Assembly: GCA_019671005.1 (NCBI GenBank)
Contig: CM033752.1
Span: 21,956,969 to 22,020,968 of the forward strand
Direction: 5' to 3'
Origin: Hibiscus mutabilis
Lineage: Eukaryota > Streptophyta > Magnoliopsida > Malvales > Malvaceae
Length of the DNA stretch: 64,000 nt
Shown: positions 36,160 through 46,640 of the stretch, piece by piece
Layout: the number at the start of each line of letters is the position of its first letter
Position numbering within the stretch: the stretch's first letter is position 1
Notes under the pieces: generated by a model
Seen by the model: only the letters and a program-made list of their open reading frames with translations
Told to the model about the DNA's origin: nothing
The model's database searches: none
Made by a program: the position numbers and the translations under genes

Positions 36160-36815
36160 GTCTCCAACAATATTGATATCAGGCTTAAAAATCTTACATG
36201 GAATGAATATTTAGTATCAATATTAATCTTGAGTATTAGTACCCCTATGTGGTATTGATATTGATTACTTGAGGTATCAATATCAATGAATAAATTAAAA
36301 ACATATAATCCAATTTCAATATTGATATTGAATATGTGTATCGATACTTTCTCCTCATTATCGTTACCCTATGTTTAAGTATAGGTACTCAAACTTACTA
36401 TTTCTTAAAAAAATGTAGTTTGGACCTTATAGTTTGTTCTATTCACATGATGGCTTATTAAGGTTATAAACATGAATAAATGACCCTTAATTGTGAAAAT
36501 ATGATTAATGGCAAGATAATTGAGAAATTTCTCCTTAAGTTAGATTAGACACTCAAAGATATTAAGACTACACATTCGTCTTTTAACTTTATTAAATAAC
36601 AATTTAGTCCCTAAACTTTTAAAAGTTTATAAAATGGTCTTTGATCATAAGAAATGTATGATTAGTCAATTTTAAAGTAAATTAAAGGGTAAAATGGATT
36701 ATTGGACTGACATGATTGATTTATATCGATTATAGGTTTACTTTTGTTTGCAGCTTTGTGGTTTGATGTTTGTCTCTTTGATCCAATTTTTTACTAAACA
36801 ATGTAGGATGTTACA
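36160..36815 (+). repeat. 3' part of a plus-strand Tekay-type LTR
   Basis: Ends GGATGTTACA at 36815, six bases before a perfect TGGTATCAGAGC primer site, so it is the 5' LTR of a plus-strand element. It carries TATTGATATC / GTATCAATAT-type palindromes between 36160 and 36400, variants of the GTATCGATAC motif. Its left end is lost against the LTR ending at 36159. Confidence 0.6.
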
Positions 36816-36820
36816 TTTGT

Positions 36821-36832
36821 TGGTATCAGAGC
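36821..36832 (+). other. Primer-binding site, initiator tRNA-Met
   Basis: TGGTATCAGAGC is the exact plant Ty3/Copia site complementary to initiator tRNA-Met, just inside an LTR end (TTACA). Confidence 0.85.
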
Positions 36833-36969
36833 TTATGTTTAGTAGATTCTAAGACTAGATCGAGGCTAGTTATATGTTTTATGATTATATATGTCACATA
36901 GGAGTTTATGTTGTGTTTGATTTATTGACTTACAACTATTACAATCCAATTTCTTTGAATAGTTACCTC

Positions 36970-38100
36970 TAGATGTCAAGAAATACGAATGATTTTACAA
37001 ATTTCTAGGTCTTTGATGATTCCTCCACTAATGAGGATGGACGATCCCTTTTGTCTACTCCAACCCAACAAAGCTTTTTGTAGACTCATGCAGTTGAGTT
37101 ACATCTATCACATGTGGCCTATTATCAGAATATGTTTGTAATGTTCAAAAGATTTTATGAAGTTTATAAATTAATCTTTCAATTCGCCTCCTCCTCAGGC
37201 TTCAAGATCTCGGGTTCCAATTGACAAGCTTTCTTAGTATCAATCATATATCTTCACTGTACTAGATTATGATCACTCTTAGACTGCTGAGTATTGGCTT
37301 GATAACACTTTAAAGATCCTAAATAATCAACTTTAGTATTTTAATGTTCATAAGTTGGAGTGTGTTATTTCTTTTATTTATGAGGAGTCTTAGAATTAGT
37401 AGGAAACCACTATCTTTATAGTCCTTGAAGAAATAGTGACTTGGAAATTTTTTGTGAACGAATTTTAAAAGAAGTATATTAGTGACAACTATCTAGCAAA
37501 AAAGAAAACAATGCATGCACCTGAAGTAGGGGAGTAAATTTGTTAATCAATATGTTCATGAATTCTACTAATTATGTAGATATGGCTCTAAGTATATAAA
37601 GACTGATGAAAATAAATGGCATATGCTTGTAGATGGCTTGAATGATAATCTCTTACCCTTGTTCATTGCTCTAGGAATGTGAGATTTCCAAGAGTTAGTG
37701 AACCGGGTGATTGCTACCTAGTCTGCTCAGTGAATGAATGAGAAGAAGAGTTGTGTTTTCCGTAGAACAGACAAACGAAGCATAGAGTTCTCCCATTCAC
37801 CCTTACCACCAAAAAGGGTGCAAGAATTCCATGAAGTATCCCGGGCATATTTTAGTCAACCTTTCAAGATAAAGCATATAGACAAGCCTGAATCAGTAGT
37901 CCGTCCAGTGACTAGAGCTACATCAACGAATAGAACTTGTGGTTCTAGGAGAGATTTATGATTTCTTTTATGTAATAATTGTTAGAGGCGTCACACTAGT
38001 GATTGTCGAATACTTACTAGATCATGTTATTTGTGTGGTGAACAAGTTTATTTCATGATGAGTTGTCTGAAAAAATCCTGACAAAGTTTTAAGTTCTTTG
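36970..38100 (+). pseudogene. Tekay-type gag remnant
   Basis: Plus-strand pieces with many stops: a leader beginning MSRNTNDFTNF near 36974, AEYWLDNTLKIL near 37285, VTWKFFVNEF and KKYIS near 37435-37480 (for the conserved ITWEFFxxEFxKKY), then a knuckle-like CNNC...RRHTSDC...CYLCGE near 37970-38045. Decayed CCHC spacing and about one stop per 30 codons show long inactivity. Confidence 0.72.
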
Positions 38101-38279
38101 TAAAAGATGTCTATTCTGGCTCAGTCTTGGAGCAGTCGAGAATCTAATAGAGCTTAATCCAGTACTTCCAGTTGACCTAGAGGTCAGTCAGTTCCAATAA
38201 CTCGATAGAAGTCAAGGGCACAACTCAGATGTATAATGTATGTGGTCGTGAAGATGGGGATGTCTCAGAACCTACCAAG

Positions 38280-38610
38280 ACCAAGATAATTTCTACTAAT
38301 AGTGGATCTTGGATCTATTCATTCATTCACAACAATCTGATTAAATAATTCTAGTTGTTCTTAGAACCTACCAAGACCAAGATAATTTCTACTAATCCTT
38401 TAGGGGATAGTGTGTTGGTGAATCGAGTATGTAATCATTGTCTTTTTGAAGATTCAAGGGGTGAAATTTCCTATTGATCTCATGGAATTATTTTTTATGA
38501 ATTCGATTTGATTTTTTGGACTTGATTGGTTGGGCGAGCATCATGCTTGGGTAGACTTTTCAAAATATACGAATAAATTATGTCATTTTCAAAAGAAGGA
38601 ATTTTTTATT
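38280..38610 (+). pseudogene. Tekay-type protease remnant
   Basis: Plus-strand frames include GSWIYSFIHN-like text for the DSGSTHSFI active site, VNRVCNHCLFED, and FFGLDWLGEHHAWVDFS for the conserved LGMDWLxxHxxxxD. It follows the gag remnant at the spacing expected of the same element. No RT was found after it; 38611-39360 has no recognisable feature. Confidence 0.6.
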
Positions 38611-39368
38611 TTTATTAACAAATAATATTCACTCTTATCAAATAAAATCTACATGCATAAAGGATAATACTTTAAGATTAAACCTCAAACTCGTAGCTTT
38701 CATTATTAAGACAACGTGTACCCATATAAGTATCAATTTTGGGCGCTATTGAGTGTTATCGCTAATTCATCTTCACTATAACCGACTTCTGATCTTGTTT
38801 TCATTTATATTCTCTGGTTTTTAAAGCTTGAACTTGAAAGTTATCTTTTTTAAAAGTAGTTTTCTAAATTCAAACTTTTAATAGGTAATTTTATAGGTGA
38901 TCGAGCATACCTAGCCCGAATGATCTATGATGACTCCATTTTCATTCAAAAATCAGGTTTTCAATAAAATCTAAACCAAATACCTTTTCAAAAAACGTTG
39001 GACTTAAGAATTGTTTCGACGGCAGCTATGTTGCATAGATGTATTTTGCAGGGGTGTTGGAAGAATGTTTAGTATACATCAAGTTTTGGGATATATATCG
39101 GGTTATAAAATACATGAGATATCATGTATTTATACTCTTCGTGATCTCTACATTTTCAGTAGATTATTTATTTCTCTCATCCGTGAAGGTAGACATTGTC
39201 AAACCACGTTAAATCGCGTATCTTTGCGTGTATTTTATTTTATGTTGATATTGCTTTGATTATTTTTCCGCATACAAATTTCTAACATCAAATTAAAAAT
39301 TTGACCAATTGAAGTCAAAGGCTGATTTTTAATGTATTTAATTATTTTTATTCTTTTATATATTTTTA

Positions 39369-39612
39369 AGGTTTAATGCATAATTTGGTCTCTAAACCAT
39401 ACTCATTTTCCACTTTAGTCATTTTACTTTTGATTGGAGGTACCACATTGCACGTTTTAATAAGTGTCACGTGTTAATCATTTGTTAACAACATTAGTAA
39501 CCATTGGGACTATGACAAAAAAAATAAGTTTTGGGCCTGGTCTAGGAAAAAAAAGTAGCAAAATGACTAAAGAAAAGCAATATAGTTTAGGGCCGAATCA
39601 TGTATTAAGCCT
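39369..39612. mobile_element. Small TIR element (MITE) upstream of the translocator gene
   Basis: The left end GGTTTAATGCATAATTTGGT and the reversed right end GGCTTAATACATGATTCGGC pair, as do CTCTAAACCATA / CCCTAAACTATA and TTTAGTCATTTT on both arms (about 60 bp of TIR). About 245 bp, non-coding. No clean target duplication seen. It lies about 440 bases before the translocator ATG, so it could touch its promoter. Confidence 0.6.
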
Positions 39613-39911
39613 ATAATCTAACTATAATTTTTCATTGGTTGGCTTAGAAGGGAAAAAATAAAGGAATAAATATTGGTCAGATTCAGACCACCAAAGGTGT
39701 CTTGATACTGAATCCATCGCCGGCATTTCCCATGCTTCTAAATTCAAGCTCCTCTCAGGAGAAACTCTAGTTAATAACCCTTTCTTCCAATCCAAAGGTT
39801 CCCATTTCTTCATTTTCTCAAATCTGAATCTCCACCCTCGGATCAGATCACCCCACTGATCATATCTGCCTCCGCCCCTTAGATCTAACCAGCCACACAA
39901 GGGAAAAAATC

Positions 39912-39957
39912 CTTCTTTTTCTTTTTCTTCTTCTTCTTCTTCTTCTTCTTCTCTCTC
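39912..39957. repeat. (TTC)n / CT-rich microsatellite in the translocator 5' leader
   Basis: About nine TTC units followed by CTCTCTC. CT-rich leaders are frequent in plant genes; here it is about 100 bases upstream of the ATG. Confidence 0.9.
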
Positions 39958-40054
39958 GTTTCTTTATTCGTGGAGAGAGAAGAAAACCCAGAGGGAAAAA
40001 ATTGAGTCTTTGAGCTCAAAGTTGGTATCTTCACTGTTATCCCAAAAGACCCAG

Positions 40055-41122
40055 ATGGTGGAAGCGCAAACATGGACAAGGAGGATGAGCAATCCAAGAT
40101 TGGACTCAACCGTCACCGCTGACGACCTGGTTTTGGACATTCCGGCAACCCCAACCGCTGAACTTAAAAATAGCACCTACGCCGTTGGATACCGTCTCTC
40201 TCCTAGCCTTGTAACGGCACTGATCATCGCCTCATGGTTCATGTCCAACATCGGGGTCCTTTTGCTCAACAAGTATCTCCTCAGCTTTTATGGCTACCGC
40301 TATCCAATCTTCCTCACCATGCTTCACATGCTCTCATGCGCTTCTTACAGTTACGTGGCCATAAACTTCCTTGAAATAGTCCCAAGGCAACACATTCTGT
40401 CGAGGAAGCAGTTCTTCAAGATCTTGGCTCTGTGTGTCATCTTCTGCTTCTCCGTGGTGTGTGGGAACACTTCTTTAAGGTACATTCCCGTGTCTTTTAA
40501 CCAAGCTATTGGCGCAACCACCCCTTTTTTCACTGCCATCTTCGCTTTCCTAATCACTTGCAAGAAGGAATCTGCTGAGATTTATTTCGCACTTGTGCCT
40601 GTGGTTTTTGGGATTGTTTTGGCTACCAACAGTGAGCCTTTGTTTAACTTCTTTGGGTTCTTGGTTTGCATTGGTTCCACCTCTGGTCGTGCTTTGAAAT
40701 CTGTGGTCCAAGGGATATTGTTAACTAATGAATCTGAGAAGCTGCATTCCATTAACTTGTTGTTGTATATGGCACCTATGGCAGCATTGATTTTGTTACC
40801 ATTTTCTCTTTATATTGAAGGGAATGTTGCAAGGGTCACAGCTGAGAAAGCCAGGAGTGATTCATTTATTATTTTCTTATTGATTGGGAATGCTACGGTA
40901 GCCTATTTGGTGAATCTGACGAATTTCTTGGTTACAAAGCATACAAGTGCCCTTACTTTGCAGGTTTTAGGCAATGCCAAAGCTGCATTGGCTGCATTTG
41001 TGTCGGTTTTGGTCTTCAGGAATCCGGTGACCGTGATGGGGATAAGTGGATTCGCAGTTACAGTTATGGGAGTTGTCCTTTACAGTGAGGCAAAGAAGAG
41101 ATCCAAGGTCACAGCACATTGA
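40055..41122 (+). CDS. Probable sugar phosphate/phosphate translocator (TPT/NST family, At1g12500-like)
   Basis: A single exon of 355 codons plus TGA encodes a drug/metabolite-transporter-fold protein of the plant TPT/NST family (KV/A/G-type branch), expected to exchange phosphorylated or nucleotide-linked sugars across a Golgi or other endomembrane. The ATG at 40055 (MVEAQTWTRRMSNPRLDS) matches the N-terminus I recall for Arabidopsis At1g12500; an open frame runs 15 codons further up but without ATG. About ten hydrophobic segments follow residue 50: SNIGVLLLNKYLLSFYGYRYP, CGNTSLRYIPVSFNQAIGATTPFFTA, SGRALKSVVQGILL, ATVAYLVNLTNFLVTKHTSALT and a C-terminal VLYSEAKKRSK dilysine-like tail. The length is normal for the family and the reading frame is intact. 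No transit peptide is evident. The exact substrate cannot be read from sequence. Confidence 0.95.
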   Translation: MVEAQTWTRRMSNPRLDSTVTADDLVLDIPATPTAELKNSTYAVGYRLSPSLVTALIIASWFMSNIGVLLLNKYLLSFYGYRYPIFLTMLHMLSCASYSYVAINFLEIVPRQHILSRKQFFKILALCVIFCFSVVCGNTSLRYIPVSFNQAIGATTPFFTAIFAFLITCKKESAEIYFALVPVVFGIVLATNSEPLFNFFGFLVCIGSTSGRALKSVVQGILLTNESEKLHSINLLLYMAPMAALILLPFSLYIEGNVARVTAEKARSDSFIIFLLIGNATVAYLVNLTNFLVTKHTSALTLQVLGNAKAALAAFVSVLVFRNPVTVMGISGFAVTVMGVVLYSEAKKRSKVTAH

Positions 41123-42600
41123 CTATAAGTTGAAAACAAAGAATGGGATTCCTTTTGGTTGCCACAAACACTGGTGCGGCCCCTTTTTCTTATTTTTTCT
41201 CTATCATTTACTATAAATTTCTTGTTTTCTCATTAGATTTAATTGAGGGAAAGAATCAAAGAAGAAAATTTAGATAAAATTGTTATTGGATTGGATTGTA
41301 TAGGAAGAAATTGTGGTGATCTGAGAGAATTTTCCCCTGTTTGTAATCTTATCTTATGATTTTGCTTCATTAAAATGGGCAGAAAGAAGACGATTCAAAT
41401 ATTCATTTTTATGTGTTATGTTTGAGAGATAAAGTTCTCCACTTCTACATGTTCCACATATCTGATGTGCTGTTGAATCTTGCAATTTTCAACTGTTCTA
41501 TTTGCAGTTTAAAAATGTATTGCATGATTTTGACACCTTTGGTCTAGTTTCTGAGTTTAGAAAAATTTTGATTTGATTGGCAATATTATGTCTTGGGTTC
41601 TAGTCCTTTGATTTGAGTTTAGATTTTAGAAGGAAACATGTTTTTGCATGATGTAACAACTTGAGAATGAAATCTTGGTGCATTATTCAGTCATGCAACA
41701 GCTTGAGAATGAAATCGTGGTGCATTATTCAGGTGTCCCTGAGAATCTGCATTGAATTTTCCTTTGGTTTGAGTTTAAATTTGTCAATTGTTCCCATCTC
41801 TTTCTCATCATGGTTGCCATTTTCTGTAGTAAATATGATGTAGAAAACAAAAGGGATCAGTTCAATTCAAGTTGATGGGACAATGAATCAGCCCGGGGCA
41901 TTATTTTTAAGCTTTGAGATTATTGGCCATTCATTTTTGTTATTTATAAGAGAAGTGTGTGAAGAACTTTAGTATATTTGTTAAAAATTGGAGAGAATAA
42001 AACTTCAGGTATTTTACTGATCCCTACTTGATGTTAGTATGAAATCAACCGAGCTTGAATGTTAGTTTGTTCGTGTTCGATTTGTATTTGTTAAGAATTT
42101 TGAAATTGTGTCTATTTATTTGATTTATGAGTGCTTGTGAACATGTTCGATTAATGTTCACCAAATCAACATTTGGAGCTTCATATAGTTGCCTGTTTAT
42201 CTGCTTCAGCTTGAAAACGACATATTAAGCTCTTTAAGGCCATGGACTTGGCATTTCACAAAAACAAGGCCTGCCTTGTAAATCATATAAAAATTTAATA
42301 TTCCAAATCAGTTGGCGTGGATTTTCTTTGTTCCCCATTTTGCTTTGAAAAAAAATACAGGAAGATGTGACATGTTGCACTTATAGTTGTAATCAACTAT
42401 TCGTGTTAAAAAAAAACAAAATACAAAAAGGCAATACGTTTGTAATATTTAGCAAACCTAGCTAGTTTAGATATCAAAAGCATTTTTTGAGCCAAAAGTA
42501 AAGGGAAATTGGGGGAGTATTGCCCCTTAAAATTAATTTTAGGAAAATGGGGTCTTTGAGTTTTATTTTAGAAACTACTGCAAATTGAACAGTGGGGGAA
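41123..42600. other. Translocator 3' region and AT-rich intergenic DNA
   Basis: No second gene. GCAACAGCTTGAGAATGAAA-type text is duplicated at about 41655 and 41700 (LRMKSWCIIQ in both copies of the small ORF), a local direct repeat. 42040-42190 has GTTCGTGTTCG-like words seen in plant MITEs. Polyadenylation-like ATTAAA sites occur near 41370. Confidence 0.5.
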
Positions 42601-42725
42601 GACGCCACCTGTAGGTGGCGAATGAGTGTTTTTTATAAAAAAAATTTTAAAGTGTTCACGTGCATGACAGCTTTGGAGAAAAAAATATTAAAAAAAGAGA
42701 GGACGCCACCTGCAGGTAGCATCTT
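42601..42725. repeat. Pair of GACGCCACCTG(C/T)AGGTGGC palindromes
   Basis: GACGCCACCTGTAGGTGGCG at about 42601-42620 and GACGCCACCTGCAGGTAGC at about 42702-42720. Both follow purine-rich GGGGGAAG / AAGAGAG. The second has one arm base changed. No coding region overlaps them. Confidence 0.7.
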
Positions 42726-43187
42726 CCTCTGCACTGTAGAATTTGCCATAGATCCTTAAATATATTTTAATGTCTTTTATTTTCTTAAATTTAATCCCTA
42801 AACACCCAACGAAGCCCAAAAGTAACGCAAAATATGTAGTTTTCAGGTCAAAGTATTTTCATCTTGATTTAAAAAAGTGTTTCTTAAAAGTTAAAATTTC
42901 TAGCTTTTTAGATTTTCTAAAATGTCATGGACCACGAGTTTGAGTTCGAGTCACATGCTCTGTAAGCTGCCAAGAGGTTCTTGAAGAGATTTTGGACTTG
43001 AAGAGATCACCCGATACATGAAGCATTCTAGAAGACTTATTCATCCATACCTATGTGAACATAGAAGATACTTTCTTTAGATAGTGATTAGAATCTAGGG
43101 AATAGAAGATACTTTCTTTAACGATTAGAATCTAAGAAATATATTAATTTTGTACCATTGTGGTTAGTGAGTTTTGATCTTAGTCAT
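42726..43187. other. Intergenic, left flank of E5
   Basis: GAAGATACTTTCTTTA followed by GATTAGAATCTA occurs twice (about 43067 and 43108). Together with 56339-56640, which has a TATA box (CTATAAATAGAGG near 56386) and CTCTAAAACTCTCTAC, this may be an older LTR or TRIM that E5 invaded, but I have no second copy to prove it. Confidence 0.35.
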
Positions 43188-43405
43188 TATTAAGAAACCT
43201 TAAGACTTAACAAAATGTTAACAAAGTAAACAGAGAATGATACTCAAGAAGCTTGTTTATTTCATGAGAGGTTGTATGTTTATATACAGAAGGAGGAGAT
43301 AATTTCAGGAGCTGAAATTGTTTCTGTTAAGGATAAGCTAACTAACTCAACAATATAACTTCCTTAGCTAACTAACTAGCCACGTCATTTACATCATTTA
43401 CAACA
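43188..43405 (-). repeat. E5 3' LTR
   Basis: TATTAAGAAACC...TTTACAACA on the plus strand, matching 56126-56338; next to it minus-strand AAAAAAGCAGGGAGCA is the polypurine tract. Confidence 0.9.
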
Positions 43406-43515
43406 TGCTCCCTGCTTTTTTCTTTCCCAATATCTTCTGCTGACAAAACTCCTAACTTCTGGCGAAACATGGTGAAGTAAGGCTTGGACAGTGCTTTTGT
43501 AAAACCATCTGCAAC

Positions 43516-44100
43516 CTAATGCTCATCTGGCACATAGTTGACTTTGAGCTTGTTGGCAGTCACTTTCTTTCTAACAAAGTGTACATCCAATTCAACATGT
43601 TTTGTATTGGTATGATAAATTGGATTTGCACTCATGGCAATGGCACTCGAATTGTCACACCATATAATAGGCAAATCTTGGTGTTGAATGCCCATGTCTC
43701 CTAGCAACGCATCGAGCCATGTTGTTTCTGAAGCTACAATGATAAACAGGTTGCCACAATTCCCAAGAGCTCTTGTATTCAGCTTTAGTGGTCGATCGAG
43801 ATACAGTCTTTTATTTCTTGAAGTTGCACAAGACCAGGTTGCCACAATGATAAACACAATTTCCAGAGATCAATCTTCTATCATCTACACTCCCTCCCCA
43901 ATCAGCATCCGAGAACGTTATAAGTTTGCATGAAGCAGTTTTGGATGAAAACACCAGTCCATAATCTAGGGTTCCATTCAGATATCTCAGCACCCTTCTC
44001 ACAGCAGCTAAATATTGTTCACACGGAGCATGCATGAATTGGGCAAGCTTATTAACCCTAAACAATATCCAGTCTTGTATGACACGCATACAACAAAGCT
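43516..44100 (-). pseudogene. E5 RNase H (Copia)
   Basis: Minus-strand pieces YLNGTLDYGLVF, FSDADWGGSVDDRRLISG, WCDNSSAIAMSANPIYH and TKHVELDVHFVRKKV are the usual Copia RNase H motifs. Frames shift near 43815-43857, where a short duplicated stretch (GTTGCCACAA twice, with TTGCACAAGACCAG) appears. Confidence 0.87.
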
Positions 44101-44831
44101 CCTACCATGCTACGATACTTGCATTGACCAATGACTGCCACCATCCTGTGTTAATTTGATAGAGGTTATCATTGGAGTGGGAACTAAATTTGCATTAGTC
44201 AGGTTTGCCTTGATTAACAGATCCTTGATATACTTTTTTGACTTAACACAATCGTATCTTTATATCTTGTGATTTCAATACTAAGAAAATAATGAAGGTT
44301 CCCTAAGTCTTTCAATGAGAATTTGTCACCCAATTACTTTACAACTCTCTCAATTTCATCACTAGAACCTCCAATTACAGCTATATCATCTACATAAACC
44401 AAGACATAAGTATACACACCTCTCTCACATTTGATGAACAACGAGCTATCCCTTGAGATCCCTTGAATCCAATTGCCAGTAAATGATCCTTTAACATCGA
44501 ATACTAATTACGTGGAGCCTGGCTTAACCTATACAAGGCCTTCTGCAACTTACACACTAGCCTTGAGCCCTCAGCTGACACTTGTTCAAAACCAAGAGGT
44601 TGCTGCATAAATAATTTCTCATGTAAATCACCATTGAGGAAAGCGTTATTCACACCCACTTGTCTCAATTTCCAGGAGTTTGCTGCAGCCAGAGCAAGAA
44701 TCATATTGATGGTTGATGCTTTAACCACTGGACTAAAGGTGTCTTGAAAGTATCCGTTGGCTACCAATCTGGCCTTGTAACGTTGTATTGTTCCATATGC
44801 ATTTCTCCTAATTCGAAATAGCCACTTGCAC
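44101..44831 (-). pseudogene. E5 reverse transcriptase, 3' part
   Basis: KWLFRIRRNAYGTIQRYKAR, TFSPVVKASTINMILALAA, VNNAFLNGDLHEKLFMQQP and LCKLQKALYRLSQAPRN in one frame (44839-44504), then in a shifted frame LVYVDDIAVIGGSSDEI at about 44350-44400 with the YVDD box intact. The 5' end of RT lies beyond the solo LTR at 49378 and upward. The conserved GCKWLF is split exactly by the insertion. Confidence 0.88.
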
Positions 44832-45599
44832 TGTAACACCCTTAAGGTATATTCGTAGACCGAATATACACTAAAGATGTTATAGAGTTGTTAAGAAAAC
44901 TTGACTAAATCTTTTTTTTATCAAACTTTATCTTGTAGTCTAACCCTTTTCGGGTTTAAATTAAAAACTACGTCAGTCTATAGCAGCTAGTTCTAACTCT
45001 GAATTGTTTTATAAAATTTATAAATGTGTTATTGAAATAAAAATATAATTTAGGGAGAAAACTATGTACCATGCCTAGACCCTTTCTTGATTTTAAAATT
45101 ACTACGCGATTAGGGTTAAACTATACTTAACAATTTCATAAATCATAATCATTTGTAGTAAACCATAATCTAAGTCCATACATTCGTATTAATACGTAAA
45201 CATATTATAACTTAACTTTACAAAATAGTTTGTCTCTTTAAAACTCACATACATACATGTACATGCCCACTAGACATCAACCATAATTTAAGATGTACAT
45301 ACCATGATTATTAATGTAACTTGTATATCTCGATTTAACAGCTCCTCTTGCTATTCTACTTGGGCGAACCTACGTGTAAAATAAACACACGCTAAGTACG
45401 AACTTAGTGACACAATAATCTCATTTAACAAACATAAAGAAAAGTAATACTTATCATATGATATCATATTAAGTTCTCTACCTAAGATAGAATAGTACTA
45501 TCAAGGTTTCCATAGTCACTAGATATTGAAGTGCATGTCATAAATTTTTTAACTTATTCATGGTTCCAGTACTCTATCGTCATCAAGTAAATTATAAGC

Positions 45600-46420
45600 A
45601 TAGCATAAATCACATATATAATATTTTTCGTAAACATAACATAATTCACATACATAACAAGATTCACATTCATGACATAGTTCATATACATAACATGATT
45701 CATATTCATGGCATGATCCATTTATGTAACATGATTCTCATACGTGGCATATTTCATTTGCATGACATGAATTTCATACGTGACATGATTCATATACGTG
45801 TTTTCATTCATAAACATGACTTAATTTATATACATAATATGATGCGTGTACATGGCATAATTCATATGCATGGCATAATTCATTTACGTAACATAATCTG
45901 TATACATGGCATAATTCATATGCATAGCATATTTCTTATGTTTGTGACATACTTTATATACATGGCATAATTCATGTACTTGGCATGATTCATATACTTG
46001 GCATAATTCATATACATGTCATGATTCGTATACTTGACATATTTCTTATACATAGCATGGTTCATGTTCATGACATGTTTCATATACGTAACATGATTTG
46101 TTTACATGACATGATTCATTATCATTGCCCAAAGTGTATATGGCATAATTCATATGCATGGCATAATTCATATACGTAACATAATTTGTATACATGGCAT
46201 GATTCGTATGCATAGCATATTTCTTATATATGTGACATACTTTATATACATGGCATAATTCATGTACTTGGCATGATTCATATACTTGGCATAATTCATA
46301 TACATGTCATGATTCGTATACCTGACATATTCTTATACATAGCATGGTTCATGTTCATGACATGTTTCATATACGTAACATGATTTGTTTACACGACATG
46401 ATTCATTATCATTGCCCAAA
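45600..46420. repeat. 18-bp minisatellite, consensus CATGGCATGATTCATATA
   Basis: About 45 units in register, with drift; a block of about 160 bases repeats almost exactly at 45961 and 46249, so part of the array was duplicated with a 288-bp period (16 units). As 18 is a multiple of three, reading through it gives the open frames at 45560-45970 and 45985-46179 with a six-residue pattern (HxMIHI); these are not genes. Confidence 0.9.
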
Positions 46421-46540
46421 GTACGCTATAGGAGATCGAGGTGCGCGAGTCATCTTGATATGACACCGTAGTGTCAAACGTAAACGTAAAGATGAGTACG
46501 TACTCGGGGACGCTCTTTGCTCCCCGTAAACATAAGGCAT

Positions 46541-46640
46541 CTCGACAGTGCACTCGGGCACAGTGGGCGTAGATCCCCAGGGTGCGGTACCTCGATAGTG
46601 CGCTCGGGCACAGTGGGTGTAGATCCCCAGGGTGTGTGTG
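46541..46640. repeat. 50-bp tandem duplication in the solo LTR
   Basis: Two units starting CTCGACAGTGC (46541) and CTCGATAGTGC (46591), both with GCTCGGGCACAGTGGG-like and GTAGATCCCCAGGGTG text. They stand out as GC-rich in an AT-rich LTR. Confidence 0.85.

Noticed and set aside
40010..40054. Upstream extension of the translocator frame
   Set aside because: Starts at TTG; the ATG at 40055 matches the family N-terminus.
45560..46179. Open frames of 136 and 64 codons with HxMIHI repeats
   Set aside because: Produced by the 18-bp minisatellite in a solo LTR; the period is a multiple of three, so stops are rare by chance.
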